NCBI RefSeq assembly: GCF_000970285.1
Contig: NZ_CP009516.1
Location: forward strand, 1,839,036 to 1,903,035
Direction of reading: 5' to 3'
From: Methanosarcina horonobensis HB-1 = JCM 15518
Lineage (GTDB): Archaea > Halobacteriota > Methanosarcinia > Methanosarcinales > Methanosarcinaceae
DNA length: 64,000 bases
Positions 1-8,357 of this stretch are shown here, in pieces. The notes under the pieces are model-generated. The model saw only the letters and a list, made by a program, of their open reading frames with translations. It was not told where the DNA came from and searched no databases. The position numbers and the translations under genes were made by a program. The first letter of the stretch is position 1, and the number at the start of each line of letters is the position of its first letter.

Positions 1-312
1 GAAAGTATTCACGTGGGTCCAAGCGACTATATTCCCTGGCAAAAGGACAACAAGGTTTGCTTCCTGAGGATGGAAGGAAAACTCTTCGGGGATGTGCCCA
101 TGAACCTCGAACTTAGGCTGTCGGTAGAAGACTCACCTAACTCTGCAGGTGTTGTAATCGATGCCATTCGATGCTGCAAACTGGCACTTGACAGGGGTAA
201 AGGAGGAATTCTTTATCAGCCGTCTGCGTATTTTATGAAACACCCTCCAAAGCAGTATCCGGATGACGAAGCATACCGCATGATTGAAGAGTTTATTGCA
301 GAAAATCGGTAA
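1..312 (+). CDS. myo-inositol-1-phosphate synthase, C-terminal fragment (gene begins outside window)
   Basis: The frame is open from base 1 and ends with TAA at 310-312, giving about 103 residues of a C-terminus. The residues [18 protein letters not shown], followed by an [17 protein letters not shown]-type segment, are the conserved C-terminal part of archaeal and bacterial inositol-3-phosphate synthase. That enzyme is NAD-dependent and cyclises glucose-6-phosphate to inositol-1-phosphate for archaeal inositol phospholipids. The N-terminal NAD-binding part is off the window, so activity cannot be judged. The family call rests on recognition of these conserved blocks. Confidence 0.8.
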   Translation, partial: ESIHVGPSDYIPWQKDNKVCFLRMEGKLFGDVPMNLELRLSVEDSPNSAGVVIDAIRCCKLALDRGKGGILYQPSAYFMKHPPKQYPDDEAYRMIEEFIAENR

Positions 313-375
313 ATGAAAAAGAAAAAAGTAGGGTTCGAAGCTAAAATCAGAGGCTCTATTCATTATCCTGGCTGT

Positions 376-657
376 TTATTTGGACAGCTCCTCTGCCTCT
401 TTCCCTCCTGCTTCAAGCTCCTGTTTTTGCTGGGTATCGAACCGGAGTAAAAGCGCCTGAAACTCCCCAATATGTGTTTTTTCTTCTTTTGCCACATCCA
501 TCAAGACATCTCTTATGTTCTCGTTTTCAGTAAGGGCAGCCATCTGTTCGTAAAGGTTTATAGCATCAAGCTCGGCAATAATTCCGGCTCTGAGAATTTC
601 CTTATCCAGGTCTTCTTCAGCTACGTTCTTAAGATTTATCGGAATTTTAGATAACAA
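376..657 (-). CDS. small ferritin-like (EncFtn-type) protein
   Basis: Ninety-three residues, almost entirely two predicted helices. Glu29 with Tyr36 in the first helix (AELDAINLYEQM) and the Glu59-x-x-His62 pair in the second (AKEEKTHIGEF) match the half-ferroxidase pattern of encapsulated ferritins, which build the di-iron site by dimerisation. A general rubrerythrin/ferritin-like protein is the alternative. The start is TTG at 655-657, supported by a strong GGGGGTGA ribosome site four bases upstream on the minus strand; no ATG is available. No encapsulin shell gene is visible in the window, and the C-terminus (KQELEAGGKEAEELSK) is charged without an obvious encapsulin-targeting tail. It stands alone, tail-to-tail with the inositol synthase gene. 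Confidence 0.7.
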   Translation of the reverse strand: MLSKIPINLKNVAEEDLDKEILRAGIIAELDAINLYEQMAALTENENIRDVLMDVAKEEKTHIGEFQALLLRFDTQQKQELEAGGKEAEELSK

Positions 658-828
658 TTATTCACCCCCTGTTTATCGTATATGAAGATATAATCATAAA
701 TATTTTTACCAAATACGGGAAATTCTTTAATTATTCTGGCTCCTTTAACATGTTTTTAAAATGCCGGTTTTTAATACGTTTATTTTTAAGATATCAGTCT
801 TTACATGCCGATTTTTAGATATTTTTAT

Positions 829-1980
829 TCAGCTGTAACTGATCCTGTAGATCGCATTATTACTATCATCTGACACAAGCAAAGCTCCGTCAGGCATTAC
901 AAGGACGTCCACAGGTCTCCCCCAGTCTGCAAATCCCTGGAGCCAGCCGTAGGCAAAGGGTTCATAACTTACAGGAGTTCCGTTCTCCAGCCTGACAAGT
1001 GTAACCCGGTAACCTATAGGGATTTTCCTGTTCCATGAGCCGTGCTCGGCAATGAAGATCTGGTTCCTGTATTCTTCTGGGAACATTGTACCTGTGTAAA
1101 AGGTCATCCCAAGGGCAGCCACATGAGGGCCCAGTTCAACCTCAGGCGGTGTGAATTCGGAACAGTTCCGCAGTTCTCCGAATTCCGGGTCAGGGATATC
1201 CTCTCCATGACAGTAGGGAAAACCGAAGTTCATCCCCGGTTCAGGTGCCCTGTTCAGTTCATCCGGAGGCAAATCGTCCCCAAGCCAGTCCCTGCCATTG
1301 TCAGTAAACCATAGCTCTTCGGTTTCAGGATGCCAGGCAAAACCAACTGTGTTCCTTATTCCTCTTGCGAAAATCTCGAGCTGGCTCCCGTCAGGCTCCA
1401 TTTGCATAATGGTTCCGTAGCGCTCATCTTCAGGATTACAAATATTACACGGCATTCCCACAGGCACGTACAGTTTTCCATCGGGGCCGAACTTGATATA
1501 CTTCCATCCGTGCGAACGGTCGGAAGGGAAATTATCGTTGACCACGACCGGTTCCGGCGGATTTTCAAGCCTTGCTTCAATATCGTCGTAGCGGATCACC
1601 CTTGAAATCTCGGCTACATACAGGGAACCGTTCCTGAATGCCACCCCATTAGGCATATTCAAGCCTTCGGCAAGCACAATTACATCATCAGCTTTATTGT
1701 CTCTATCCTTGTCAAGTACAGCATAGACTCTTCCCTCACCCCGGCTTCCGACAAAAAGCGTCCCATTTGGACTGAGAGCCATAGATCTTGCACCTTCAAC
1801 ATTTTCGGCATAATAATCAATAGAAAAACCCGGCGGAAGCTCGATACAGGCAAGACCTGTCCCGTTTTCCCCACAGTCATCAATGGGTACGGTCCTCAGG
1901 ACGACATAAGCTGAAAAAATAAGAACAGCAAGAGCAAAAAAGCCAAGTATTATCCTTGTTCCTTTCATTTCTCCCTCCAA
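829..1980 (-). CDS. membrane-anchored sorbosone/glucose dehydrogenase-like six-blade propeller protein
   Basis: 383 residues (378 if the second Met is used). One hydrophobic segment near residues 10-27 looks like a signal anchor, so the rest should lie outside the membrane. Repeated blocks (MALSPNGTLFVGSRGEGRVY, FGPDGKLYVPVG, ELWFTDNGRDWLGDD, FIAEHGSWNR) are the hallmark of the L-sorbosone dehydrogenase / soluble glucose dehydrogenase fold, which in bacteria uses PQQ. A CNICNP pair of cysteines follows the third block. Methanogens are not known to make PQQ, so substrate and cofactor are open. The thioredoxin-fold gene just upstream on the same strand (18 bases away) suggests co-transcription and an extracytoplasmic redox role; that is inference. 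Confidence 0.7.
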   Translation of the reverse strand: MEGEMKGTRIILGFFALAVLIFSAYVVLRTVPIDDCGENGTGLACIELPPGFSIDYYAENVEGARSMALSPNGTLFVGSRGEGRVYAVLDKDRDNKADDVIVLAEGLNMPNGVAFRNGSLYVAEISRVIRYDDIEARLENPPEPVVVNDNFPSDRSHGWKYIKFGPDGKLYVPVGMPCNICNPEDERYGTIMQMEPDGSQLEIFARGIRNTVGFAWHPETEELWFTDNGRDWLGDDLPPDELNRAPEPGMNFGFPYCHGEDIPDPEFGELRNCSEFTPPEVELGPHVAALGMTFYTGTMFPEEYRNQIFIAEHGSWNRKIPIGYRVTLVRLENGTPVSYEPFAYGWLQGFADWGRPVDVLVMPDGALLVSDDSNNAIYRISYS

Positions 1981-1998
1981 TTCATTTCTCCCTTCATT

Positions 1999-2529
1999 TC
2001 ACTTGAAACTTCTGTTGTTTGAGAGTACTGGTTTGAGAGTCATTGCAGCTTTGAGAAGTTCTTTTTCGGTTTCAGGGCTGGAGTGACCCTGCCCTTTCCA
2101 GCGGATAATACCTTCCTGATCGAGTAAAAAAATGTAGGCAAGGTTAGTATTTTCCATTCCGAGGGTTTTCTGGTAACCTGAATAATCGCCATAGAAAGTG
2201 ACAACCCTACCGTGTTTTTCTGCAGGTATTCCTCCTCTCATTCCGGAATCAATCATCCCGGAGAAAATTTTCCAGCCCGCATTTATCATAGGAACTTCGT
2301 AAACTGCAAACCTGCCGTCTTTTCCAAACTCCTGCTCAAAAGGCTGAACCCAGGAATTGATCATACTCTGTGTACTTCTCATAAAAGCAATACAGACGAG
2401 CACTACCTTTCCTTTCACCTCTTCCGGAAGAGTTAAAACCCTGCCTGAGAGCGATTTTGATTTGATTTCAGGAAAAGGCTGTCCGATTATCCCTGTTTCT
2501 GCTTTCGAACTGCCATGCTCTGCTTTGAT
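1999..2529 (-). CDS. thioredoxin-fold (ATP10/peroxiredoxin-like) protein with no AUG start
   Basis: The conventional reading begins at GTG 2416-2418 (139 residues), but the same frame continues upstream and encodes IGQPFPEIKSKSLSGRVLTL, the typical N-terminal strand region of thioredoxin/AhpC-fold proteins, so that start would cut into the domain. The frame stays open to the TAA at 2581-2583 without any ATG, GTG or TTG. A purine-rich GTGGGGGGA ribosome-like site sits five bases before an in-frame ATC at 2527-2529, which I use as a tentative start. The Cys pair of a classical thioredoxin is missing (VCIAFMRSTQSM), as in ATP10-like proteins. A LAYIFLLDQEGIIRWKGQG block is well conserved for the fold. 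The gene probably pairs with the downstream propeller gene. Confidence 0.6.
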   Translation of the reverse strand: MKAEHGSSKAETGIIGQPFPEIKSKSLSGRVLTLPEEVKGKVVLVCIAFMRSTQSMINSWVQPFEQEFGKDGRFAVYEVPMINAGWKIFSGMIDSGMRGGIPAEKHGRVVTFYGDYSGYQKTLGMENTNLAYIFLLDQEGIIRWKGQGHSSPETEKELLKAAMTLKPVLSNNRSFK

Positions 2530-2580
2530 GAAATCCCCCCACTTTAAGCTAAAATGAAGATTTAAATCAGCATCAAGGAT

Positions 2581-2921
2581 TTAGATTACTACCCACGTAT
2601 AATATTTGCTGTTTTATAGAAATGCCTTTGCAGGAAATTTCTTACAACAACTCTCTTTGCCCGTATAACGAAACCTGGAGCATGCGAATATTTACATCAA
2701 GGGGGTCTATCATATTATCTGTATTATTCGGAATACTGGGGTATGTATTCATTTACATCAGGGGGGCGGCAAGCTGCAGCATTCTATCTAGTAGAGGATC
2801 TGTAGCATGGATTAGAAAAGATCTGTAGCATGGATCTAGCCAAGAATCAACTGCCATTACTTATTATCCGACTATAACTGCCCTTCTCACACCCGCCGGA
2901 TTTTATTACGGGGATGAGTTA
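2581..2921. other. intergenic, short duplications, no confident gene
   Basis: This stretch separates the minus-strand redox pair from the membrane protein gene. It contains two near-identical 15-base runs (gatctgtagcatgga) around 2798-2834 and two TTACATCA-G-run segments near 2692 and 2753. A 68-codon open frame at 2622-2828 includes a hydrophobic stretch (SIILSVLFGILGYVFIYI) but has no ribosome site and an improbable remainder; I do not call it. Confidence 0.5.
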
Positions 2922-3560
2922 ATGAAAATAAATATCGCTCTGGCTTTGACATCAGCTGTCTTTCTGATGGCCTGGATTACAGGCTTTGTATCTGTCATAT
3001 TCAGCTCCATGTCCGTAACAACACCGGATCCTGTAATGTCCGATTTACTGGCATCCGGCTTACTTTTCATCGCCATCATCGAGTTGCTGAGCATTATCTC
3101 TTTTTCCGGTTCCATGCTTTTTCTGCTGAAAGCCAGAAAAATACTGTCCCGATGGTATCTGGCAGTTCCTATGTGTATTTTCCTGTCTTTGTTAGTTATA
3201 ACTAATTTTCTCGTCTATTTTAACGGAAAACCGTTTCTTAGCGAGCCCATAAGTACGGCAGAAACTCTATGGATTGCATTACTGGCTTTACTGTCTCCCT
3301 GCTCTGTATTGTTTTTCTTATCCTCATATGGACAGGACAGTTCAACGAAAGTGTACATTGTGGTTTCATCTGCAGCGAGTCTTTTTTCGATATTCTTTCT
3401 TTTTCTCACACTCATAGAGATTTCCAGATGGGCAAGTATTGAAGCAGTAGTACTGCCTCTGATTTTTTACTGGACTATCCTGATGCCGGCTATAGGAGTG
3501 TGCTTTTTATCGAATGCTACAATGTACAGGGAAAACGATAATTCAGAGGAAGAACCCTGA
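2922..3560 (+). CDS. polytopic membrane protein of unknown function
   Basis: 212 residues. About six hydrophobic segments can be seen (residues ~3-28, 42-65, 80-100, 112-130, 140-165, 172-192), with short charged loops and a charged C-terminal tail (MYRENDNSEEEP). A GGGGATG site lies just upstream of ATG 2922. No catalytic or transport motif is recognisable, and I do not know the family. It is flanked by genes on unrelated themes, so context gives no help. Confidence 0.6.
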   Translation: MKINIALALTSAVFLMAWITGFVSVIFSSMSVTTPDPVMSDLLASGLLFIAIIELLSIISFSGSMLFLLKARKILSRWYLAVPMCIFLSLLVITNFLVYFNGKPFLSEPISTAETLWIALLALLSPCSVLFFLSSYGQDSSTKVYIVVSSAASLFSIFFLFLTLIEISRWASIEAVVLPLIFYWTILMPAIGVCFLSNATMYRENDNSEEEP

Positions 3561-3698
3561 ATGGAGCCTTCATAGAGTCTTCCTGGAAGGATTAGATACG
3601 CCTACAGTCCAGGATAAGAATAAGACTTTATGAGCTGGAAAGATTCATTTTCAGATCCCTGAATTAATACTTTCACCCGACTTCCTCAAGCCTTTTTT

Positions 3699-4829
3699 AT
3701 GTGTTTTATCCTATCTTGCTTGATGCTTGCCCCCTATCCTAAAAAGAACACCTCTGAAAGGCGAATTATCTTCCATGCAGATATGGACAGCTTTTTTGCA
3801 TCCGTCGAGATCAGGGAGAAGCCGGAACTGAAAGGGTTGCCTTTAATTGTGGGCTCTGATCCCCAAGAAGGTTCAGGAAGAGGAGTTGTAAGTACCTGTT
3901 CATACGAGGCAAGAAAATATGGAGTCCACTCGGCAATGCCGATTTCGCAGGCTTACAGGCTCTGTCCTCATGCCGTATTTTTGCCTGTGAACATGAAGCT
4001 CTATGCAGGAGTTTCGGCAGGTGTAATGGAGCTTTTGCGGGGGTTTGCAGATAAGTTCCAGCAGGTGAGTGTGGATGAAGCCTATCTTATACCAGGGCCT
4101 GAGATCAGGAATTTTGAAGAAGCTGCCCTCTATGCTCTCAGGATCAAGGATGAGGTAAAGAGGCAGCAGAGAATCACCTGCTCCGTGGGGGTTGGACCGA
4201 ACAAGCTTGTATCAAAAATTGCTTCAGGCTTTCAGAAACCTGACGGGCTCACTGTTGTCAGGCCTGAAGATGTTCGGGAATTTCTCTTTCCGCTTCCGGT
4301 CTCTAAAATTCCCGGAGTAGGAGAAAAGACAGAGGAAATCCTTAACGAAATGGGGATACACAGGGTAGAAGAGCTTGCAAACTGTGATATCCAGTTACTT
4401 TCGGAAAGGTTTGGAAAAATGGGGTTCAGGCTGAAACAGCTGGCAAATGGGCTCGACTTTGAAGAGGTCGTAGAAAAAGAAAGCATAAAATCAATAAGCA
4501 GACATGGAACTTTTGCAGAAGATACAAGTGACCCTGTGAAGATCTCCGGGTCTCTGGATCTCCTTATAGAAAGTGTACACAGCTCTCTCCTGAAGCACAG
4601 TTTCCTTTTTAAAACCATAACCCTTACAGTCCGGTTTGAGGATTTTTCCACCTATACCCGATCAAAGACTCTTCCTATCTGGACTTCGGACATCTTTGTA
4701 ATCAAAAGGACAGCGATGCAGCTTTTATCGGAATTCATAGGCAGGCGAAAGTTCAGGCTTGTAGGCGTAGAGGTTACGAAACTCAGGGAAAGAGATGAAA
4801 GGCAGACTTTGATTACGGATTTTCCTTAA
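3699..4829 (+). CDS. dinB: DNA polymerase IV (Y-family translesion polymerase)
   Basis: 376 residues, the usual size for DinB. The palm motif FHADMDSFFASVE, the finger motif with SYEARKYGVHSAMP, and the catalytic SVDEAYL pair of acidic residues are all present, followed by a helix-hairpin-helix (SKIPGVGEKTEEIL) and a little-finger domain at residues ~240-355. It inserts nucleotides opposite damaged template bases. The start is uncertain: ATG 3699, TTG 3720 and ATG 3723 are all in frame, none has a clear ribosome site, and homology begins only at about residue 22 (RRIIFHADMD). The C-terminus (RQTLITDFP) lacks an obvious PCNA-binding box. Confidence 0.92.
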   Translation: MCFILSCLMLAPYPKKNTSERRIIFHADMDSFFASVEIREKPELKGLPLIVGSDPQEGSGRGVVSTCSYEARKYGVHSAMPISQAYRLCPHAVFLPVNMKLYAGVSAGVMELLRGFADKFQQVSVDEAYLIPGPEIRNFEEAALYALRIKDEVKRQQRITCSVGVGPNKLVSKIASGFQKPDGLTVVRPEDVREFLFPLPVSKIPGVGEKTEEILNEMGIHRVEELANCDIQLLSERFGKMGFRLKQLANGLDFEEVVEKESIKSISRHGTFAEDTSDPVKISGSLDLLIESVHSSLLKHSFLFKTITLTVRFEDFSTYTRSKTLPIWTSDIFVIKRTAMQLLSEFIGRRKFRLVGVEVTKLRERDERQTLITDFP

Positions 4830-4882
4830 GAAGGAACTATTATGCTTATATAATTTTATAATAAAAGACCAGATTGTATCTG

Positions 4883-5926
4883 ATGGAAAGGCAGGTTAGA
4901 CCGGCACTGGCTCTTCTTCTCATCATCGTCCTCAGTATGGTTATTATTTATGCAGTTCTTCCTTACATAAACTATTTTTTTGGAAGTTTTATTCTCTTTG
5001 TTATTTTCAAGCCTCTTTACTATTTTTTTCTGAAAAAAACCCGATTTAACAGGCAGATCTCGGCATTTTTGGTAATGATAATTTCCATATTTCTTATACT
5101 GATCCCCCTCTATTTTCTTTTGAGCATGGTCATCACCGAAATCCAGCTAATCTTAACGGATCAGGAAGCTATTATGGCCTCTATCCAGTCCGGAAGCCAG
5201 ATCTTTAGCAGTATTCTCTCAAGGTTTGATATCTCTGACGGTACCTTTCAGGCAAACCTGGAAGAGAGAACAATGTACCTGTTCTTGGAAGCCATAAATT
5301 ATCTGAGCGTGCTTATCCTGGGTTCTATTCAAAACATAAGTAGGCCTGTCATTGGTTTTCTTCTAATGTACTTTCTTTTCTATTATCTTTTAACAGGAGA
5401 GGATTCGGATTTTATGCACAGCGTCTTTGTGGCAATCCCTTTCAATACAAAGAACACGATTATCCTCCGGAATGAGTTCAGGAACATTGTCCGCACAACT
5501 CTTATTGCCAGCGGTGCGATTGCTATTATCGAAGGCGGGATCCTGATCATCTCCTTTATTATTTTTGGAATACAGGGAGCTTTCCTCTGGGGAACCATTG
5601 CGGCAGTCCTGTCTTTCCTGCCCGTAGTCGGAACGCCTTTGATATGGGTCCCTGCAACAATCATTCAGGTGCTCCAGCAGGATTATACTGCAGCAGTAGG
5701 CATCTTTGTGACAGGTATTTTCCTGAATATAACCGACAATAGCTTTCTCAGGCCCGTTATCCAGAAAAAAGTAGGAGAAATCCATCCTTTTCAGTCTCTG
5801 CTCGGGATCGTTATAGGAGTCTCACTCTTCGGACTTGTAGGAATTATTATCGGTCCCCTTCTCCTGGCTTACTTTTACCTCATGGTAAAGATGTTTTCGG
5901 AAGAATATCTTCCGGAAAAAGATTGA
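4883..5926 (+). CDS. AI-2E/PerM family transporter
   Basis: About 347 residues from ATG 4883; a TTG at 4874 would add three residues. Eight hydrophobic segments alternate with an extended amphipathic region (residues ~60-150), as in the UPF0118/PerM family. The C-terminal block PVVGTPLIWVPATI, then DNSFLRPVIQKKVGEIHP and LVGIIIGPLLLAYF, is the conserved family signature. Members export small signals or act as Na+/H+ antiporters, so the substrate cannot be assigned. It follows dinB by about 50 bases but shows no functional link to it. Confidence 0.82.
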   Translation: MERQVRPALALLLIIVLSMVIIYAVLPYINYFFGSFILFVIFKPLYYFFLKKTRFNRQISAFLVMIISIFLILIPLYFLLSMVITEIQLILTDQEAIMASIQSGSQIFSSILSRFDISDGTFQANLEERTMYLFLEAINYLSVLILGSIQNISRPVIGFLLMYFLFYYLLTGEDSDFMHSVFVAIPFNTKNTIILRNEFRNIVRTTLIASGAIAIIEGGILIISFIIFGIQGAFLWGTIAAVLSFLPVVGTPLIWVPATIIQVLQQDYTAAVGIFVTGIFLNITDNSFLRPVIQKKVGEIHPFQSLLGIVIGVSLFGLVGIIIGPLLLAYFYLMVKMFSEEYLPEKD

Positions 5927-6024
5927 GCCCCAGGTACAGGAAGCGAGGGGAAATTTGTAGTCCTCGGAGCCTTCAAGGAAACAAACACCTGTTAGCATGT
6001 GTAACAAGACCTGCGTTCATGCTT

Positions 6025-8220
6025 TCAAAGTCTCTTTTGTTCCCGATCGTGACCTATAAGGGGAATCATACAGATAAATTCGCTGCCTATCCCGGGCTGG
6101 CTGAAGACGTGGATTTCCCCGTCCATTAGTTTCACCATCTGGTCCACAAGGGCAAGCCCGAGTCCAGTACCTTCATGTTTTCTGGTGGAGAAAGAGTCCA
6201 CCTGCACAAACGGATGGAAAATTCTCATAAGATCCTCTTCGGTAATTCCAATTCCCGTGTCCTTAACGGAGAGCTGGAGCATGTCTTCAGTTTTTCTTGC
6301 ACTCACCCTGACCCGGCCGCTTTCCTCTGTGAACTTGATCGCATTACTTACCAGGTTATAGAGAATTTGTACAAATTTCCCCTCATCAGAATAGATGGTT
6401 GTAATTCCCTCTTCTATTTCGAACTCTACCTTTATTTTCTTCTTTGAAAAAACCGGGAAAAGAATGTTTCTGACTTCGTCAAATTTTTCCTTAACGGAGA
6501 ATTCCATGCATTTGAACTCCATTTTCCCTGCTTCGATTTTCGAGAGGTCTAGAATCTCGTTTATTAACCTGAGGAGATGTTTTCCGCTGGTAGAAATGTT
6601 GTCTATGAACTTCCTCTGCTTTTCATTGAGGGGGCCAAAACTCTCCTCTCTCAGGAGGTCTGCAAAACCGATTACGGAATTGAGGGGAGTCCGGAGTTCG
6701 TGACTCATGTTCGATAGGAACTCACTCTTGCTTCGGTTTGCATTTTCGGCCAGGATTTTTGCCTGGAGCATTTTTTCTTCGGACTTCTTGACTTCCGTAA
6801 TGTCCAGTATCGACTCTACGGCTCCGATAAGCTTTCCTTCTTTGTCCCTCACCGAACCTATAGTTACGGACCAGGTCTCCCCTGCCCAGCTGTCTTTATC
6901 TCTTACATTGATCTCAAAGGACTGGTTTTTTCCGTTTTTCAGGGCTTTTCTAACAAATGGGGCCAGAAGAGAGCTTTTATCGCCCCAGAGCTCGTGGTGT
7001 GTCTGGCCTGTAATCGCCTCAGCATTCTCTCCGAAATATTCGCCTACTTTGCTGTTTGTCCAGACAATCCTTAGATCGGAGTCAAGGTAAATGAGCACTT
7101 CCCTCAGGGAGTTCAGAAGGGCATGCTTTTCACCTTCCCTGTGCATAACCTCTTTCTGGGAAAACTCCAAGTCCTGAAGCATGCTGTTTATTCCCTTGGA
7201 AAGCCGGATAAACTCGTCTCCTCCCTTGATTTCAAGCCTTTTTGAAAGGTTGTTTTCTTTCCTTATGTCAGTAACGAAGCTTTCAATTTCTGTGAGGTTG
7301 GAGATTATGAGACGTTTGAGCAGATAATTTGTTGCAATTGCCACGATTATGCACGCTAGGCAGAAGATGATAATGAAGAAAATCAGGTTGCGCTTTCCCT
7401 GGGCATAAAGGGTCCTTGGGGAATTTACCTTTATCAGGATTCCGGGCTCTTCTTCAAAGTCTTTTATAATGACATAGCCTGCAATCCATTTTTCGTCTAT
7501 TATCTCTATGCTGTGCTGTTCGTATACCTCAATGTCCGGGTCCTGAAAAAGAAGCCTGTCTTCAAAGTAAGAAGTGGACCCGGGTTCAAAATCCCTGATA
7601 TCTCCCAGAGTGATCCGGATTCCCGGAATGCTCGTAATCTTATTCAAAAGGGCATTATCGACATACCTGCCCATAATAAGGGTTCCCATAACCGGCCCGG
7701 AGTCCTTACTCGTAAGTATGGGCCTGGAACTGACAATAAGGGGGCCGTTTTCTGTCCGGACCAGCCCGTTTTTCTGATCTCCTGGATGTCGGGCAAGCAG
7801 GCTCTTGTCTTCGTTGACCATCTTCAGGAGCTCAGAGGGCATTTGAAGCGGTTCTCCTGTTTCCGGGTCTATGGCTTTTTCATAAACAATTTCTTCTGAA
7901 TTACTTACATAGAGCACAAGATTGATCCCGGCTTCGGAAAAGATCTCATCCGTAAGATAGGAATTTATATATGCCGGGTTTCCGCTTTCCATAAACTCGA
8001 AGGTTTTATCCCAGGAAGCCCATTCGTGGTTAAGAGAAGATATTCTTGAAATTTCACTCGCGAAGCTGCTTTCTACGAGCTCAAGCTTTTCATTGATATC
8101 CTGCTCTTCAAGGTCCAGGTAGCCTGACAGCAGGATAGTCCTGGAGGCGGCTCCGGAAATAGCAATGAGGAAGGCAAAGATAAGGCAAATTATGATTAAG
8201 GTTTTGTCACTAACATTCAT
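6025..8220 (-). CDS. membrane sensor histidine kinase: TM-CHASE4-TM-HAMP-PAS-HisKA-HATPase
   Basis: 731 residues. A transmembrane segment at ~8-28 and another at ~279-300 bracket an extracellular domain with CHASE4-type features (NHEWASWDKTFEFMESGNPA near 64-83). HAMP follows at ~300-355, PAS at ~368-480, then the dimerisation helix with the phospho-acceptor His507 (SNMSHELRTPLNSVIGF), N-box around 622-630 (NLVSNAIKF), G1 DTGIG at ~654 and G2 GTGLGL at ~685. All catalytic boxes look intact. No response regulator is adjacent; the single-domain regulator at 28.96 kb is a possible but unproven partner. It ends about 100 bases from the convergent AI-2E gene. Confidence 0.92.
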   Translation of the reverse strand: MNVSDKTLIIICLIFAFLIAISGAASRTILLSGYLDLEEQDINEKLELVESSFASEISRISSLNHEWASWDKTFEFMESGNPAYINSYLTDEIFSEAGINLVLYVSNSEEIVYEKAIDPETGEPLQMPSELLKMVNEDKSLLARHPGDQKNGLVRTENGPLIVSSRPILTSKDSGPVMGTLIMGRYVDNALLNKITSIPGIRITLGDIRDFEPGSTSYFEDRLLFQDPDIEVYEQHSIEIIDEKWIAGYVIIKDFEEEPGILIKVNSPRTLYAQGKRNLIFFIIIFCLACIIVAIATNYLLKRLIISNLTEIESFVTDIRKENNLSKRLEIKGGDEFIRLSKGINSMLQDLEFSQKEVMHREGEKHALLNSLREVLIYLDSDLRIVWTNSKVGEYFGENAEAITGQTHHELWGDKSSLLAPFVRKALKNGKNQSFEINVRDKDSWAGETWSVTIGSVRDKEGKLIGAVESILDITEVKKSEEKMLQAKILAENANRSKSEFLSNMSHELRTPLNSVIGFADLLREESFGPLNEKQRKFIDNISTSGKHLLRLINEILDLSKIEAGKMEFKCMEFSVKEKFDEVRNILFPVFSKKKIKVEFEIEEGITTIYSDEGKFVQILYNLVSNAIKFTEESGRVRVSARKTEDMLQLSVKDTGIGITEEDLMRIFHPFVQVDSFSTRKHEGTGLGLALVDQMVKLMDGEIHVFSQPGIGSEFICMIPLIGHDREQKRL

Positions 8221-8357
8221 ACTTACAGCTCAAAAATTCTCGCATGCAACTTAAAAATTCAAAGCTGATTTTTCCCTAAGGAAAAGCTGTCCGCCCTAAG
8301 GACAGCTCTTGATTCATAAAAATGGTTTTTCAGAAAATAACGCTTGAAACTCACCTC

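Noticed and set aside
2622-2828. 68-residue protein with one hydrophobic segment
   Set aside because: No ribosome site, and it spans the duplicated gatctgtagcatgga words; the hydrophobic run alone is not enough.
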